DNA from: Makana argininalis_D
GTDB lineage: Bacteria; Pseudomonadota; Gammaproteobacteria; Enterobacterales; Enterobacteriaceae
Direction: 5' to 3'
Assembly (NCBI GenBank): GCA_051307355.1
Contig: JBPPLQ010000001.1
Coordinates: forward strand, 62,001 to 126,000
DNA: 64,000 nucleotides
In this document: one piece after another, positions 1 through 9,381 of the stretch
Position numbering within the stretch: position 1 is the first letter of the stretch
Layout: every line of letters begins with the position of its first letter
Translations under genes and position numbers: made by a program
The notes under the pieces: model-generated
What the model was told of the DNA's origin: nothing
Database searches by the model: none
Seen by the model: only the letters and a program-made list of their open reading frames with translations

Positions 1-1
1 A

Positions 2-1453
2 CATGTTGATCATGGCAAAACAAGTATATTAAAATATATTTTAAAAAATACAGTATTAATTAAAGAAAAATTTGGAATAACTCAACATTTAGGTTTTTAT
101 AATGTAAAGACTGAATGTGGAAGAATTACTTTTTTAGACACACCTGGACATTTAGCTTTTAATTATGTTAGATCTAAAGGTGCTAAATTAACTGATATTA
201 TTTTATTAGTAATAGCAGCAGATGATGGTGTTATGCCTCAAACAATTGAAGCAATTCAACATGCTAAAAATTTTAAAGTTCCTATAATTGTAGTTATTAA
301 TAAAATTGATAAATTAGAATCCAATATAAATAAAATTAAAAATGATTTAACTAAATATAATATTGTTTCAGAAAAATGGGGTGGTAAAAATAAATTTATA
401 AATGTATCTGCAAAAGTAGGAACAGGAATAGATAAATTAATTGATGTAATAATATTACAATCGAAATTATTAGATCTTAAAACAAAAAAATATGGCAATG
501 CTAAAGGGGTTATTGTAGAATCTTTTTTAGATAAAAACTTAGGTCCCGTATCCATTATTATTGTTAAAGAAGGCGTTTTAAATAAAAATGATATTATTTT
601 ATGTGGATTAGAATATGGTAAAATACGTTCTATGTATAATTTAAATAATGAAAATATAGAAAAATCTAAATTATCATTACCTATAAAAATAATAGGTCTT
701 TCTGGTATTACAAAACCAGGTGATGAATTTAAAGTAATTAAAGATGAAAAAAAAGCTAAACATCTATCTATTATTAGAAAAACAAAATCAAAAGAAATTA
801 AATTATGTAAAACACATAAATATAATTTAGAAAATATTTTTAAACAAATATCAAATAAAATAAATAATAAAATTAATTTAATAATAAAAGCAGATGTTAA
901 TGGATCTTGTGAAGCAATTAGATATGCATTAAATATAATTTCTAAAAAAAATATTAAAATCAATATTATTAAATCTAGTATTGGTGAAATTACTGAAAAT
1001 GATGTTATGCTAGCATATACATCTAATTCTATTATTTTGTGTTTTAATGTAATTTCCGATATTTATGTTAAACGTTTAATAAAATTTAAAAAAATAGATG
1101 TAAGGTACTATATTTCAATTTATGATTTAATTAAAGAAGTAAAAAAAATAATTGAAAAAATGAATAATAATAATATAAAAGAAAAAATAATTGGTAAAGC
1201 AGAAGTAAAAAATATATTTAATTCAAAGAAATTAGGATTAATTGCCGGATGTATTGTTAATCAAGGTATAATAAAAAAAAATAAAAAAATTATAATTTTA
1301 CGTAAAAATAAAATTGTGTATAAAGGTATTTTAGAATCATTAAAAAGATTTAAAAATGATGTTTTTGAAATTAAAAAAGGAATAGAATGTGGTATTAGTA
1401 TGAATAAATATAAAGATATATCATTAGGTGATATTGTAGAAGTGTTTGAATAA
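2..1453 (+). CDS. infB: Translation initiation factor IF-2 (5' truncated by window edge)
   Basis: The GTPase that delivers initiator fMet-tRNA to the 30S subunit and promotes subunit joining. The frame is already open at base 2 and begins inside the G1 loop (HVDHGKT), so the N-terminal domain lies outside the window; the visible 483 residues match the G-domain-to-C-terminus part of the family. G3 (DTPGH) is near fragment residue 46 and G4 (NKID) near residue 100, followed by the beta-barrel and C-terminal tRNA-binding domains, ending in EVFE. The internal ATG at 233 is not the start. It is followed by rbfA and truB as in the E. coli nusA-infB operon. Confidence 0.97.
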   Translation, partial: HVDHGKTSILKYILKNTVLIKEKFGITQHLGFYNVKTECGRITFLDTPGHLAFNYVRSKGAKLTDIILLVIAADDGVMPQTIEAIQHAKNFKVPIIVVINKIDKLESNINKIKNDLTKYNIVSEKWGGKNKFINVSAKVGTGIDKLIDVIILQSKLLDLKTKKYGNAKGVIVESFLDKNLGPVSIIIVKEGVLNKNDIILCGLEYGKIRSMYNLNNENIEKSKLSLPIKIIGLSGITKPGDEFKVIKDEKKAKHLSIIRKTKSKEIKLCKTHKYNLENIFKQISNKINNKINLIIKADVNGSCEAIRYALNIISKKNIKINIIKSSIGEITENDVMLAYTSNSIILCFNVISDIYVKRLIKFKKIDVRYYISIYDLIKEVKKIIEKMNNNNIKEKIIGKAEVKNIFNSKKLGLIAGCIVNQGIIKKNKKIIILRKNKIVYKGILESLKRFKNDVFEIKKGIECGISMNKYKDISLGDIVEVFE

Positions 1454-1528
1454 ATTAAATTAAATGAAATTAAATTAAATATATATACTTATTTATATTA
1501 GTATATTTAAATTAAAGGAATAAATTAT

Positions 1529-1888
1529 TTGTTAATAGAAAAAAAAAACATAAGAATTAAAAAAATTTCAAAAGAAATAAAAAAAAATATTTATAATATT
1601 TTAATTAAAAAAATTAAAGATCCTAGAATTAAATCAGCTACTATTTCAAATATTTATATATCTAAAGATTTATCATATTTAAACATATTTGTAATTTTTT
1701 TAAATAATAATAATCATATAGAATGTAAAAAAAATATCATTGTTATGCAAAATGCATCTAATTTTTTTAGAAAAATTTTAAAAAAAAACATGTATTTACG
1801 TTTAATACCAAAAATAAAATTTATTTATGATAATACATTTATAAAAAATATTAATTTATATAATAAAATTAAAAAACTTTTTAAGTAA
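1529..1888 (+). CDS. rbfA: 30S ribosome-binding factor A
   Basis: A small KH-fold protein that binds 30S precursors and helps mature the 5' end of 16S rRNA. At 119 residues it is slightly shorter than the E. coli protein at the C-terminus. The conserved core (ISKEI, KDPRI, then the IYISKDLSYLNIFV strand) is visible. The start is TTG at 1529, with an AAAGGA Shine-Dalgarno near 1514; no in-frame ATG precedes the conserved N-terminus. It lies between infB and truB, the ancestral order. Confidence 0.93.
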   Translation: MLIEKKNIRIKKISKEIKKNIYNILIKKIKDPRIKSATISNIYISKDLSYLNIFVIFLNNNNHIECKKNIIVMQNASNFFRKILKKNMYLRLIPKIKFIYDNTFIKNINLYNKIKKLFK

Positions 1889-1918
1889 AATATTTAATTA
1901 TTTTTAAAAAATTCAAAA

Positions 1919-2686
1919 ATGAAAAAAAATAATAATTTTGAAAATAAATTATATAATAATACAAGTGGAATTTTATTAATAGACAAACCATATGGTATTT
2001 CTTCAAATAGAGTATTACAAATAATCAAAAAAATTTTTTATATTAAAAAAATAGGCCATAGTGGAACTCTAGATCCTTGTGCTACTGGAATGTTAACATT
2101 ATTTTTAGGAAAAGCTACTAAATTTGCTAAATATATAATTAATTCTGATAAAATTTATATAGTTACTATCATTTTAGGAATTCGTACTGATACATATGAT
2201 TATGAAGGAAATATAATTAGCAAAAATAATATTTATCCAAAAAAATTTGAAATAAAAAATGCATTAAAAGTATTTACCGGTGATATAAATCAAATTCCAC
2301 CAATGTTTTCATCAAAAAAATATAAAGGCAGACCATTATATAAATATGCAAGAAAAGGAATTAAAATTATAAGAAATTTTAAAATAATTAAAATATATTA
2401 TATAAAGCTTTTATATTGTAAATTAAATAAAGTAATATTAAAGATTTATTGTTCTAAAGGAACTTATATAAGAAAATTAGTAGATGATTTAGGTTTATAT
2501 TTGAATTGCGGAGCTTATGTATCAGAATTACGTAGAATAAAAATATCTCATTTTTCTTATAAAAAAATGATTACTATAAATGATATAAAAAATATATTTA
2601 AAAACAAAAAAGAAACATATGCAAAAAAATACGTTCTAAACAAATTAATTATACCAATAAATAATTTATTTAGAACATTTAAATAA
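1919..2686 (+). CDS. truB: tRNA pseudouridine-55 synthase, PUA domain missing
   Basis: Converts U55 of the tRNA T-loop to pseudouridine. The catalytic motif GHSGTLDPCATGML with its Asp is near residues 45-58, and the KGTYIRKLVDDLG motif of the family is in the second half. At 255 residues the protein stops about 60 short of E. coli TruB, which removes the C-terminal PUA domain but leaves the catalytic domain complete. It follows rbfA and precedes rpsO as in E. coli. The natural stop is followed by non-coding DNA, so the shortening looks like fixed reduction and not a fresh frameshift. Confidence 0.94.
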   Translation: MKKNNNFENKLYNNTSGILLIDKPYGISSNRVLQIIKKIFYIKKIGHSGTLDPCATGMLTLFLGKATKFAKYIINSDKIYIVTIILGIRTDTYDYEGNIISKNNIYPKKFEIKNALKVFTGDINQIPPMFSSKKYKGRPLYKYARKGIKIIRNFKIIKIYYIKLLYCKLNKVILKIYCSKGTYIRKLVDDLGLYLNCGAYVSELRRIKISHFSYKKMITINDIKNIFKNKKETYAKKYVLNKLIIPINNLFRTFK

Positions 2687-2835
2687 CCAAATATATAAAA
2701 AATTAAATTTAAATATTTTATATTTATAAAATATATTTAATTTAAATAAAATTAAATTTATATATAATTAAAGTTATTTATTTACATAAATATTTTAAAT
2801 ATTTAAATTTAATTTAAATTTCTAAAAATAATTTA

Positions 2836-2864
2836 TTTACAATAAAGTTATATACATTAATAAT
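2836..2864 (+). promoter_or_regulatory. Candidate sigma-70 promoter for rpsO
   Basis: TTTACA (2836-2841) and AATAAT (2859-2864), each 5/6 to consensus, are separated by 17 nt. They lie about 100 bp before rpsO in a 276-bp spacer after truB. In DNA this A+T-rich such matches arise easily by chance, so this is only a candidate. Confidence 0.25.
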
Positions 2865-2962
2865 ATATACACAATAAATCAATTATGATATAATTTTTAA
2901 TTAGTAATTTAAATTAGAGATAAAAAAAATTTAAAATAATAAAATTCTTTGGAGAATTTATA

Positions 2963-3232
2963 ATGTCTCTAATAAACACAGAAAAAATTAAAATTATTAA
3001 TGAATTTGGTTATAATATAAAAAATACAGGATCTACTGCAGTTCAAATAGCTATTTTAACTTTCAATATAAATAAATTACAAATTCATTTTACTAAAAAT
3101 AAAAAAGATTATAGCAGCCGAAAAGGTTTATTAAAAATGGTATCAAAAAGAAAAAGGTTGCTTAATTATATTAAAAATAAAAATTTATTAAACTACAATA
3201 ATTTAATTAAACGTTTAAATTTACGTAGATAA
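2963..3232 (+). CDS. rpsO: 30S ribosomal protein S15
   Basis: Primary-binding protein of the central domain of 16S rRNA and part of an inter-subunit bridge. The 89 residues match the family length exactly; the core GSTAVQIAILT, SSRKGLLKMVSKRKRLLNYI is conserved. A strong Shine-Dalgarno (GGAGAA, near 2951) precedes the ATG. It is the first gene of an rpsO-pnp pair, separated from pnp by a G/C-containing hairpin. Confidence 0.97.
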   Translation: MSLINTEKIKIINEFGYNIKNTGSTAVQIAILTFNINKLQIHFTKNKKDYSSRKGLLKMVSKRKRLLNYIKNKNLLNYNNLIKRLNLRR

Positions 3233-3250
3233 ATATTTTTATTAAAATTT

Positions 3251-3277
3251 AAAAGGGGTCTTATTTTACCCCCTTTT
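3251..3277 (+). terminator. rpsO terminator / attenuating hairpin
   Basis: Stem AAAAGGGG (3251-3258) pairs with CCCCTTTT (3270-3277) over an 11-nt loop, 19 bp after the rpsO stop. It is one of the few G/C-rich stems in the window. E. coli has an intrinsic terminator at the same place with read-through into pnp, so partial termination is likely here too. Confidence 0.8.
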
Positions 3278-3397
3278 AAAAATAAATTATATATTTTCTT
3301 TATTAAATTAATTTCAATAAATAAATAATTTTTTATAAATATAAATATATAATTTATTTTTTAATTTAATACTTTTATTAAAAATATTAAATTAAAA
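3278..3397 (+). promoter_or_regulatory. Structured pnp leader (candidate RNase III site)
   Basis: Bases 3278-3296 are a perfect 19-bp inverted repeat of 3343-3361 across a 46-nt loop. A second 13-bp stem pairs 3359-3371 with 3385-3397 and shares three bases with the first. In E. coli the pnp leader forms RNase III-cleaved hairpins through which PNPase represses itself; position and architecture suggest the same role here, but this rests on inference. Confidence 0.45.
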
Positions 3398-3460
3398 GTT
3401 TAAAATATTAAAAATATCTTTATTAAATTTAAATATAAATAATTTAAAAGGAAAATATTT

Positions 3461-5551
3461 TTGTTAAAAAAAATTATACATAAATTTAAATATGGAAACA
3501 AATTAGTAAAGTTAGAAACAGGTAATATAGCACGTCAAGCTACATCTTCAGTTTTATCAAGTATTGAAGATACAGTTATTCTTGTAACAGTTGTATGTGA
3601 AAAAGAAGAAAAAACAGGTCAAAATTTTTTACCTCTTAATGTTAATTATCAAGAACGTTATTATTCTGTAGGAAAATTTCCAGGTGGTTTTTTTCGCAGA
3701 GAAGGTCGTCAAAGTGAAAATGAAGTAATAGTGTCAAGACTTATAGATAGATCTATTAGACCTTTATTTCCTGAAAAATTTATGAACGAAGTTCAAATTA
3801 TTGCAACAGCTCTTTCAGTAAATCCTCAAATTAATCCTGATGTTGTTGCTATAATTGGAACTTCAGCTGTTTTAAGCATATCAGGTATACCTTTTAAAGG
3901 ACCTATAGGAATAGCAAGAATTGGTTATATAAATAATAACTTTATATTAAATCCTAATTATAATGAAATTATAAATAGTAGTTTGAATTTAGTTATTTCT
4001 GGAACAAAAAAATCTATTTTGATGATAGAATCGGAATCGAACTTATTAGATGAAAATAAAATTATAAATGCTATAGAATTTGGTAATATTAGTCAAAATA
4101 TAATTATAGATAATATAAATTTATTTTCAAATTTAATTCAAGAAAAAAAATTTAAATTTAATAATAAATTAATAAATAATCATTTAATTAATAAAATATC
4201 TAAATTATCAAAATTAAAAATAAATAATGCATTTTTAATAAAAGAAAAAAATGAAAGAATTAATAAAATAAATTTGATTAAATCTGAAATTAATAAAAAA
4301 ATAATAAAAGAAAATAAAAATTTAGATGAAAATAAAATAAATATTGAATTTGATTATTTTAAAAAAAGATTAATAAGAAACAAAATGATATATGAAAAAT
4401 TTCGTATTGATGGCAGAAAAATTAATAAAGTTAGAAACTTAGATATTAAAGTAGGTTTGCTTCCACGAACACATGGCTCTTCAATATTTACAAGAGGTGA
4501 AACTCAATCATTAGTGACAGTAACTTTAGGAACTGAAAGAGATGCACAAAATATTAATGAAATAACAGGTGATAAAATAGAAAGATTTTTATTGCATTAT
4601 AATTTCCCACCATATTGTATAGGAGAAATAGGTTTAATTGGATCACCAAAAAGAAGAGAAATAGGTCATGGTTGTTTAGCTAAAAAAGGGATAAAATATA
4701 TAATGCCATCTATTAATGAATTTCCATATACTATTCGTATTGTATCAGAAATAACAGAATCTAATGGATCTTCATCAATGGCATCAGTTTGTGGTGCTTC
4801 ATTAGCTTTAATGGATGCTGGTGTGCCTATTAAATCACCTATTGCAGGAATTTCAATTGGATTAATTAAAGAAGGTAAAAAATTTATTATTTTAAATGAT
4901 ATAATAGGTGATGAAGATAATTTTGGAGATATGGATTTTAAAATTATTGGTAATGGTAAATATATTACAGCATTACAAATGGATATTAAAAATACAGGCA
5001 TAAATATAAATATCGTAAAAAAATCTTTAAAAATTGCAAAAAAATCAATTTTAAATATTTTACATACTATGGAAGAAAAAATTAAATATCCAAGAAATAA
5101 TATTTCTAAATATGCACCAAGAATTCATACGATAAAAATAAATCCAAATAAAATTAAAGATATTATTGGTAAAGGAGGTTCAGTAATTAAATCTATTACA
5201 GAAGAAACTGGAACAACAATAGAAATTGAAAATTGTGGAATAATAAAAATTTCATCAATAGATGAAAATAAAGTTATTAATGCTATACATATAATTAAAC
5301 AAATAACTTCTGAAATAGAAGTTGGATGTATTTACAATGGAAAAGTTACTCGTATAGTAAATTTTGGTGCTTTTGTTAGTATAAATAACTACAAAGAAGG
5401 ATTAGTGCATATATCTCAAATTTCTAAAAAACGAGTATATAAAGTAGATGATTATTTATCAATTTTACAAGAAGTTTTAGTAAAAGTTATTGAAATTGAT
5501 GATAATGGTAGAGTGAGATTAAGTATAAAAGAAGCTAATTCTTTTAATTAA
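3461..5551 (+). CDS. pnp: Polyribonucleotide nucleotidyltransferase (PNPase)
   Basis: 3'-to-5' phosphorolytic exoribonuclease of the RNA degradosome. The 696 residues carry RNase PH domain 1 (about 1-210, with FFRREGRQSENEV), an alpha-helical linker, RNase PH domain 2 (about 310-540, GDMDFKIIG), a KH domain with IIGKGGSVIKSI (about 565-575) and an S1 domain (about 620-690). The linker around 230-300 is very Lys/Asn-rich. The start is TTG at 3461 behind AAAGGAAA; E. coli pnp also starts with TTG, and the N-terminus MLKKIIHKF aligns from that codon. Catalytic and RNA-binding parts look intact. Confidence 0.97.
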   Translation: MLKKIIHKFKYGNKLVKLETGNIARQATSSVLSSIEDTVILVTVVCEKEEKTGQNFLPLNVNYQERYYSVGKFPGGFFRREGRQSENEVIVSRLIDRSIRPLFPEKFMNEVQIIATALSVNPQINPDVVAIIGTSAVLSISGIPFKGPIGIARIGYINNNFILNPNYNEIINSSLNLVISGTKKSILMIESESNLLDENKIINAIEFGNISQNIIIDNINLFSNLIQEKKFKFNNKLINNHLINKISKLSKLKINNAFLIKEKNERINKINLIKSEINKKIIKENKNLDENKINIEFDYFKKRLIRNKMIYEKFRIDGRKINKVRNLDIKVGLLPRTHGSSIFTRGETQSLVTVTLGTERDAQNINEITGDKIERFLLHYNFPPYCIGEIGLIGSPKRREIGHGCLAKKGIKYIMPSINEFPYTIRIVSEITESNGSSSMASVCGASLALMDAGVPIKSPIAGISIGLIKEGKKFIILNDIIGDEDNFGDMDFKIIGNGKYITALQMDIKNTGININIVKKSLKIAKKSILNILHTMEEKIKYPRNNISKYAPRIHTIKINPNKIKDIIGKGGSVIKSITEETGTTIEIENCGIIKISSIDENKVINAIHIIKQITSEIEVGCIYNGKVTRIVNFGAFVSINNYKEGLVHISQISKKRVYKVDDYLSILQEVLVKVIEIDDNGRVRLSIKEANSFN

Positions 5552-5556
5552 AAAAT

Positions 5557-5600
5557 AAAATTATTTAAATAAAATAATATTTTATTTGAAATAATTTTTT
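5557..5600 (+). terminator. pnp terminator hairpin
   Basis: A 19-bp stem (5557-5575 with 5579-5598, one bulged G) with an AAT loop runs into six T residues, 5 bp after the pnp stop. It is placed to end the rpsO-pnp transcript before deaD. Confidence 0.65.
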
Positions 5601-5685
5601 AACTGGTTCGAAATGTTAGTGAAAATAAATATTTTTAATGTCAAATATTTAAACTTATAGATACTAAAAAATGAGGCTTTGAAAC

Positions 5686-7449
5686 ATGTCTAAAAATGAA
5701 ATATCATTTGCTAATTTAGGTCTAAAAAATAATATTATTAAATCATTAAATGATTTAGGATATATAAAACCATCACCAATTCAAATTGATTGTATTCCAC
5801 ATTTATTATTAGGTCATGATGTATTAGGAATAGCTCAAACTGGTAGTGGTAAAACAGCAGCTTTTGCTTTACCTTTTCTTAATAATTTAAATTTATCAAT
5901 TAAATTACCTCAAGTGCTAGTTTTAACTCCTACCAGAGAGCTGGCAATACAAGTTGGAAAAGCATTTTTAAATTTTTCTAAATATATTAATTTAATTAAA
6001 ATAGCTATTTTGTATGGTGGTCAAAGTTATGATTTACAATTTAAATCATTAAAAAAAAAACCTCAAATTGTTTTTGGAACACCAGGAAGGTTATTAGATC
6101 ATTTAAGAAAAGGTACTTTAGATTTATCTAATCTTTCTGGTTTAATATTAGATGAAGCAGATGAAATGTTAAGAATGGGTTTTATTGAAGATGTAGAAAA
6201 GATTTTATCACAAATTCCTAAAATTCATCAAACAGCTTTATTTTCTGCTACTATGCCTGAAGCTATTAAACGTATAGCAAATCGTTTTATGAATAAACCA
6301 AAAGAAGTTAAAATAAAATGTAATATTAATACACGTCCAGATATATTGCAAAATTATTGGAAAGTTAATAGAATTTACAAAAAAAAAGCACTTAGTTATT
6401 TTTTAGAAATAGAAAATTTTGACGCTGCTATTGTATTTGTTAAAACAAAAAATTCAACTATAGAAATTTCTAATTATCTTGTAAATAAAGGTTATAACAG
6501 TTCTGCATTAAATGGAGATATGAATCAACATATACGTGAAAAAACTTTAAATCGTTTTAAACAGGGTGATTTAGATATTTTAATAGCAACAGATGTTGCT
6601 GCTAGAGGACTTGATGTAGATAGAATCAGTTTAGTTATTAATTATGATATTCCACTTGATTCAGAATCTTATATTCATCGTATAGGAAGAACAGGAAGAG
6701 CTGGAAGAACTGGTAAAGCTATTTTATTTATAGAAAATAGAGAATTTAGACTTCTTAGAAAAATAGAAAATTTTATTAAATTAAAAATAAAAGAAATAAA
6801 TTTACCTAATGCAGACGAATTAAGTTTGATAAGAATTTCTAAATTTTCAGATAAAGTTAAAAATTATTTAAAAAATATAGACTTAAATGTATATTGTAAT
6901 ATTTTAAATAAAATTAAAAAAAATACAAATACAGATATAGAAACTTTATCTGCAATTTTATTAAAAATATCTGAAGGAAAAAGAAATTTTATTGTTAAAC
7001 AATCTCCATTTATTAAAAAATATAATAAATTAAAAGTTAAAAATAAAATATTCAAAGAAAATAAAAATTATTTAAATCAATTTGATTTATTTAGTATTGA
7101 AATTGGAATTAATGATGGGGTTGAAATTCGACATATAGTTGGTGCAATTTCTAATGAATGCAAAATAAATAGTAAATTAATTGGAAATATTAAATTATTT
7201 AATTATTATTCAATTATTGAATTAAAAAAAAACATATCAAAAAAAATATTTAATAAATTAAATAAAATAAGAATTTTAAATAAATTTATAAATATTAAAT
7301 TAATAAAAAATCAAAATATTAAAAATAAAGATAAAAAATTTAAAATTAATAATTATAAAAAAATTAAATTTAATAAAAATAAATTTAATTTTAAAAATAA
7401 AATTAAAAATAATTATGTTGATAAAAAAAAAAATAAATTTAGTAAATAA
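5686..7449 (+). CDS. deaD: DEAD-box RNA helicase DeaD/CsdA
   Basis: ATP-dependent RNA helicase for ribosome assembly and mRNA unwinding, mainly in the cold. Q motif (SPIQ) is near residue 30, Walker A AQTGSGKT near 50, then PTRELAIQ, TPGR, DEAD (about 156), SAT, ARGLDV and HRIGRTGRAGR. The family's RNA-binding domain is recognisable around residues 460-530 (IGINDGVEIRHIVGAI). The last 60 or so residues are a Lys/Asn low-complexity tail. A GAGG Shine-Dalgarno sits near 5673. In E. coli nlpI lies between pnp and deaD; here it is gone and only 134 bp remain. Confidence 0.96.
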   Translation: MSKNEISFANLGLKNNIIKSLNDLGYIKPSPIQIDCIPHLLLGHDVLGIAQTGSGKTAAFALPFLNNLNLSIKLPQVLVLTPTRELAIQVGKAFLNFSKYINLIKIAILYGGQSYDLQFKSLKKKPQIVFGTPGRLLDHLRKGTLDLSNLSGLILDEADEMLRMGFIEDVEKILSQIPKIHQTALFSATMPEAIKRIANRFMNKPKEVKIKCNINTRPDILQNYWKVNRIYKKKALSYFLEIENFDAAIVFVKTKNSTIEISNYLVNKGYNSSALNGDMNQHIREKTLNRFKQGDLDILIATDVAARGLDVDRISLVINYDIPLDSESYIHRIGRTGRAGRTGKAILFIENREFRLLRKIENFIKLKIKEINLPNADELSLIRISKFSDKVKNYLKNIDLNVYCNILNKIKKNTNTDIETLSAILLKISEGKRNFIVKQSPFIKKYNKLKVKNKIFKENKNYLNQFDLFSIEIGINDGVEIRHIVGAISNECKINSKLIGNIKLFNYYSIIELKKNISKKIFNKLNKIRILNKFINIKLIKNQNIKNKDKKFKINNYKKIKFNKNKFNFKNKIKNNYVDKKKNKFSK

Positions 7450-7455
7450 GTACTT

Positions 7456-7491
7456 AATCTTAATATATCATATTAATGATATATTAAGATT
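7456..7491. terminator. Bidirectional terminator between deaD and obgE
   Basis: A perfect 15-bp stem (7456-7470 with 7477-7491) with a TATTAA loop starts 6 bp after the deaD stop and is followed by T-rich sequence. It sits between convergent deaD (+) and obgE (-), so it can serve both. Confidence 0.75.
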
Positions 7492-7561
7492 TTAATATTT
7501 TTAAAAAGTATATAATATATATATAAAATTAATTTTTCGAAAATATGAATAAATATTTAAT

Positions 7562-8569
7562 TTATTTAACATTATGAATATAATTATATAAATCTAAACA
7601 TAATCTTTTAGTATTTTTTTTATTAATTGCAGATATTAAATAGTATTTTTTATAAAAATTTAAAGATTTTGTTATTTTATTTGCAACAGCTAATAATTTT
7701 TTATTTTCTATTAAATCGATTTTATTAAATACAAGCCATATAGGTTTATTATATAAAATAATACTATATTGTTTTATTTCATTTAAAATAATATTTGCAT
7801 TGTCGATTGGATTAGATTTATCTAAAGGATATATATCTATAATATGTAGTAATATTTTACATTTTTCTAAATGTTTAAGAAAATTAATACCTAATCCTGA
7901 ACCACAAGAAGATCCTTTTATAATTCCAGGTATATCAGCAATAGTAAATCTTTTTTCTTTTAAAAATACAACACCAAATTTTGGTATTAAAGTAGTAAAT
8001 GGATAACTAGATATTTTTGTTTTTGATGATGATACAGCTCTTAAAAATGAAGACTTTCCAGCATTAGGTAATCCTAATATTCCGACATCTGCTAAAAATA
8101 TTAATTTTAAATTAATATTAAAAATGTCACCTTTCTTTCCCAATGTCTTAATTTTTGGATATCTATTTACAGATGATTTGAATTTTGTATTACCTAATCC
8201 ATGTCTTCCACCTTTTGCTATTAAAAAAATTTGTTTATGATATGTAATATCACATATTATTTTATTTTTATTAGTATCTGTTACTTTTGTACCTAATGGA
8301 ACTTTGATAAAAATATCTTTTCCATTTTTTCCAGTTTTATTATTTTTTTTTCCATTTTGTCCACATGCTGCATAATAATTTTTATTAAATTTAAAATCTA
8401 TTAAAGTTGTTAAATTTTTATTTCCAATTAACCATACATTTCCTCCATCACCACCATTTCCTCCATTTGGTCCACCTTTATTAATATATTTTTCTCTACG
8501 AAAACTAATACAACCATTACCACCATTTCCAGATAATGCTGTAATATTACATTCATCAACAAATTTCAT
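7562..8569 (-). CDS. obgE: Obg family GTPase (ribosome assembly)
   Basis: Essential GTPase of late 50S assembly. The Gly-rich Obg fold (ALSGNGGNGCISFRRE, GGPNGGNGGDGG) fills residues 1-158; the G domain has GLPNAGKSSF (about 166-175), DIPGII and NKID. At 335 residues it lacks the acidic C-terminal extension of the 390-residue E. coli protein. It is downstream of rplU-rpmA as in E. coli, with yhbE missing from between. The start ATG has AGAGAA upstream. Confidence 0.96.
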   Translation of the reverse strand: MKFVDECNITALSGNGGNGCISFRREKYINKGGPNGGNGGDGGNVWLIGNKNLTTLIDFKFNKNYYAACGQNGKKNNKTGKNGKDIFIKVPLGTKVTDTNKNKIICDITYHKQIFLIAKGGRHGLGNTKFKSSVNRYPKIKTLGKKGDIFNINLKLIFLADVGILGLPNAGKSSFLRAVSSSKTKISSYPFTTLIPKFGVVFLKEKRFTIADIPGIIKGSSCGSGLGINFLKHLEKCKILLHIIDIYPLDKSNPIDNANIILNEIKQYSIILYNKPIWLVFNKIDLIENKKLLAVANKITKSLNFYKKYYLISAINKKNTKRLCLDLYNYIHNVK

Positions 8570-8634
8570 AATTATTCTCTAAATTAGATATTTATTAATA
8601 TTTAATAATTTTTAAATAAAAAATTTAAATATTT

Positions 8635-8889
8635 TTATTTAAATATACTAATAAATCTTTTTTTATTTATCCCTTTTATTTCAAATTTAACTTTACCGTT
8701 TATTAAAGCAAATAAAGTATGATCTTTACCACATCCCACGTTAGTTCCTGGATGAAATTGAGTTCCACGTTGTCGTACAATTATATTTCCAGATTTAACA
8801 ATTTCACCTCCATATTTTTTTATACCTAAACGTTTACTATGTGAATCTCTACCATTTCTTGTTGAACCACCCGCTTTTTTATGTGCCAT
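8635..8889 (-). CDS. rpmA: 50S ribosomal protein L27
   Basis: L27 lies at the peptidyl-transferase centre, with its N-terminus near the tRNA acceptor ends. The N-terminus MAHKKAGGSTRNGRDS is almost identical to the family, and the length (84) is normal. It starts 9 bp after the rplU stop and shares its operon. Confidence 0.97.
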   Translation of the reverse strand: MAHKKAGGSTRNGRDSHSKRLGIKKYGGEIVKSGNIIVRQRGTQFHPGTNVGCGKDHTLFALINGKVKFEIKGINKKRFISIFK

Positions 8890-8898
8890 ATTATTCTC

Positions 8899-9216
8899 TT
8901 ATTTTGATATTTGTATATTTTTTATTTTTAAATTAGTAAACCATTGTCTATGACCTTGTTTTTTACGAAAATGTTTACGACGTTTAAATTTTAAAATAAT
9001 AATTTTTTTATTACGAAAATGTGATATTATTTGTGCTATAATTTTTACATTTTTTATAAATGGCCTTCCTAAATAAATTTTTTTATTATCAAAAATCATT
9101 AATACTTTTGAAAATTCAATTATATTATCTGGTTTATAACTAATTTTTTCCATTGTTATATTTTGTCCTGGAATAACTTTATATTGTTTACCACAACTTT
9201 GAAAAACTGCGTACAT
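8899..9216 (-). CDS. rplU: 50S ribosomal protein L21
   Basis: Binds 23S rRNA in the 50S subunit. The start MYAVFQSCGKQYKV follows a GGAG Shine-Dalgarno, and the C-terminal KRRKHFRKKQGHRQ rRNA-binding motif is conserved; 105 residues against about 103 in E. coli. It is the first gene of the minus-strand rplU-rpmA-obgE operon, divergent from dnaK. Confidence 0.97.
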   Translation of the reverse strand: MYAVFQSCGKQYKVIPGQNITMEKISYKPDNIIEFSKVLMIFDNKKIYLGRPFIKNVKIIAQIISHFRNKKIIILKFKRRKHFRKKQGHRQWFTNLKIKNIQISK

Positions 9217-9381
9217 ACATCTCCATTTTAATTATGAAATTGATGTTATTAATATAAATAAATAATTATTTTATAATTATAAATATAATATATACTGTAT
9301 TTATAAAAATTTGTTAATATATTATATTATTTAATATAAATTAAATTAATATACATTAAATAATTAAATTTATTTTATAAA

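Noticed and set aside
256..963. 235-codon ORF on the minus strand opposite infB
   Set aside because: Mirror of a conserved infB frame; hydrophobic low-complexity product with no family resemblance. Other long antisense frames (e.g. 4666-5001, 27542-27802, 24796-25047) were dropped for the same reason.
5601..5685. GGTTCGAA and a short frame before deaD as a tRNA remnant or yrbN-like leader ORF
   Set aside because: No acceptor or other tRNA arms surround the motif, and the frame ending at 5693 has no start codon after its upstream stop.
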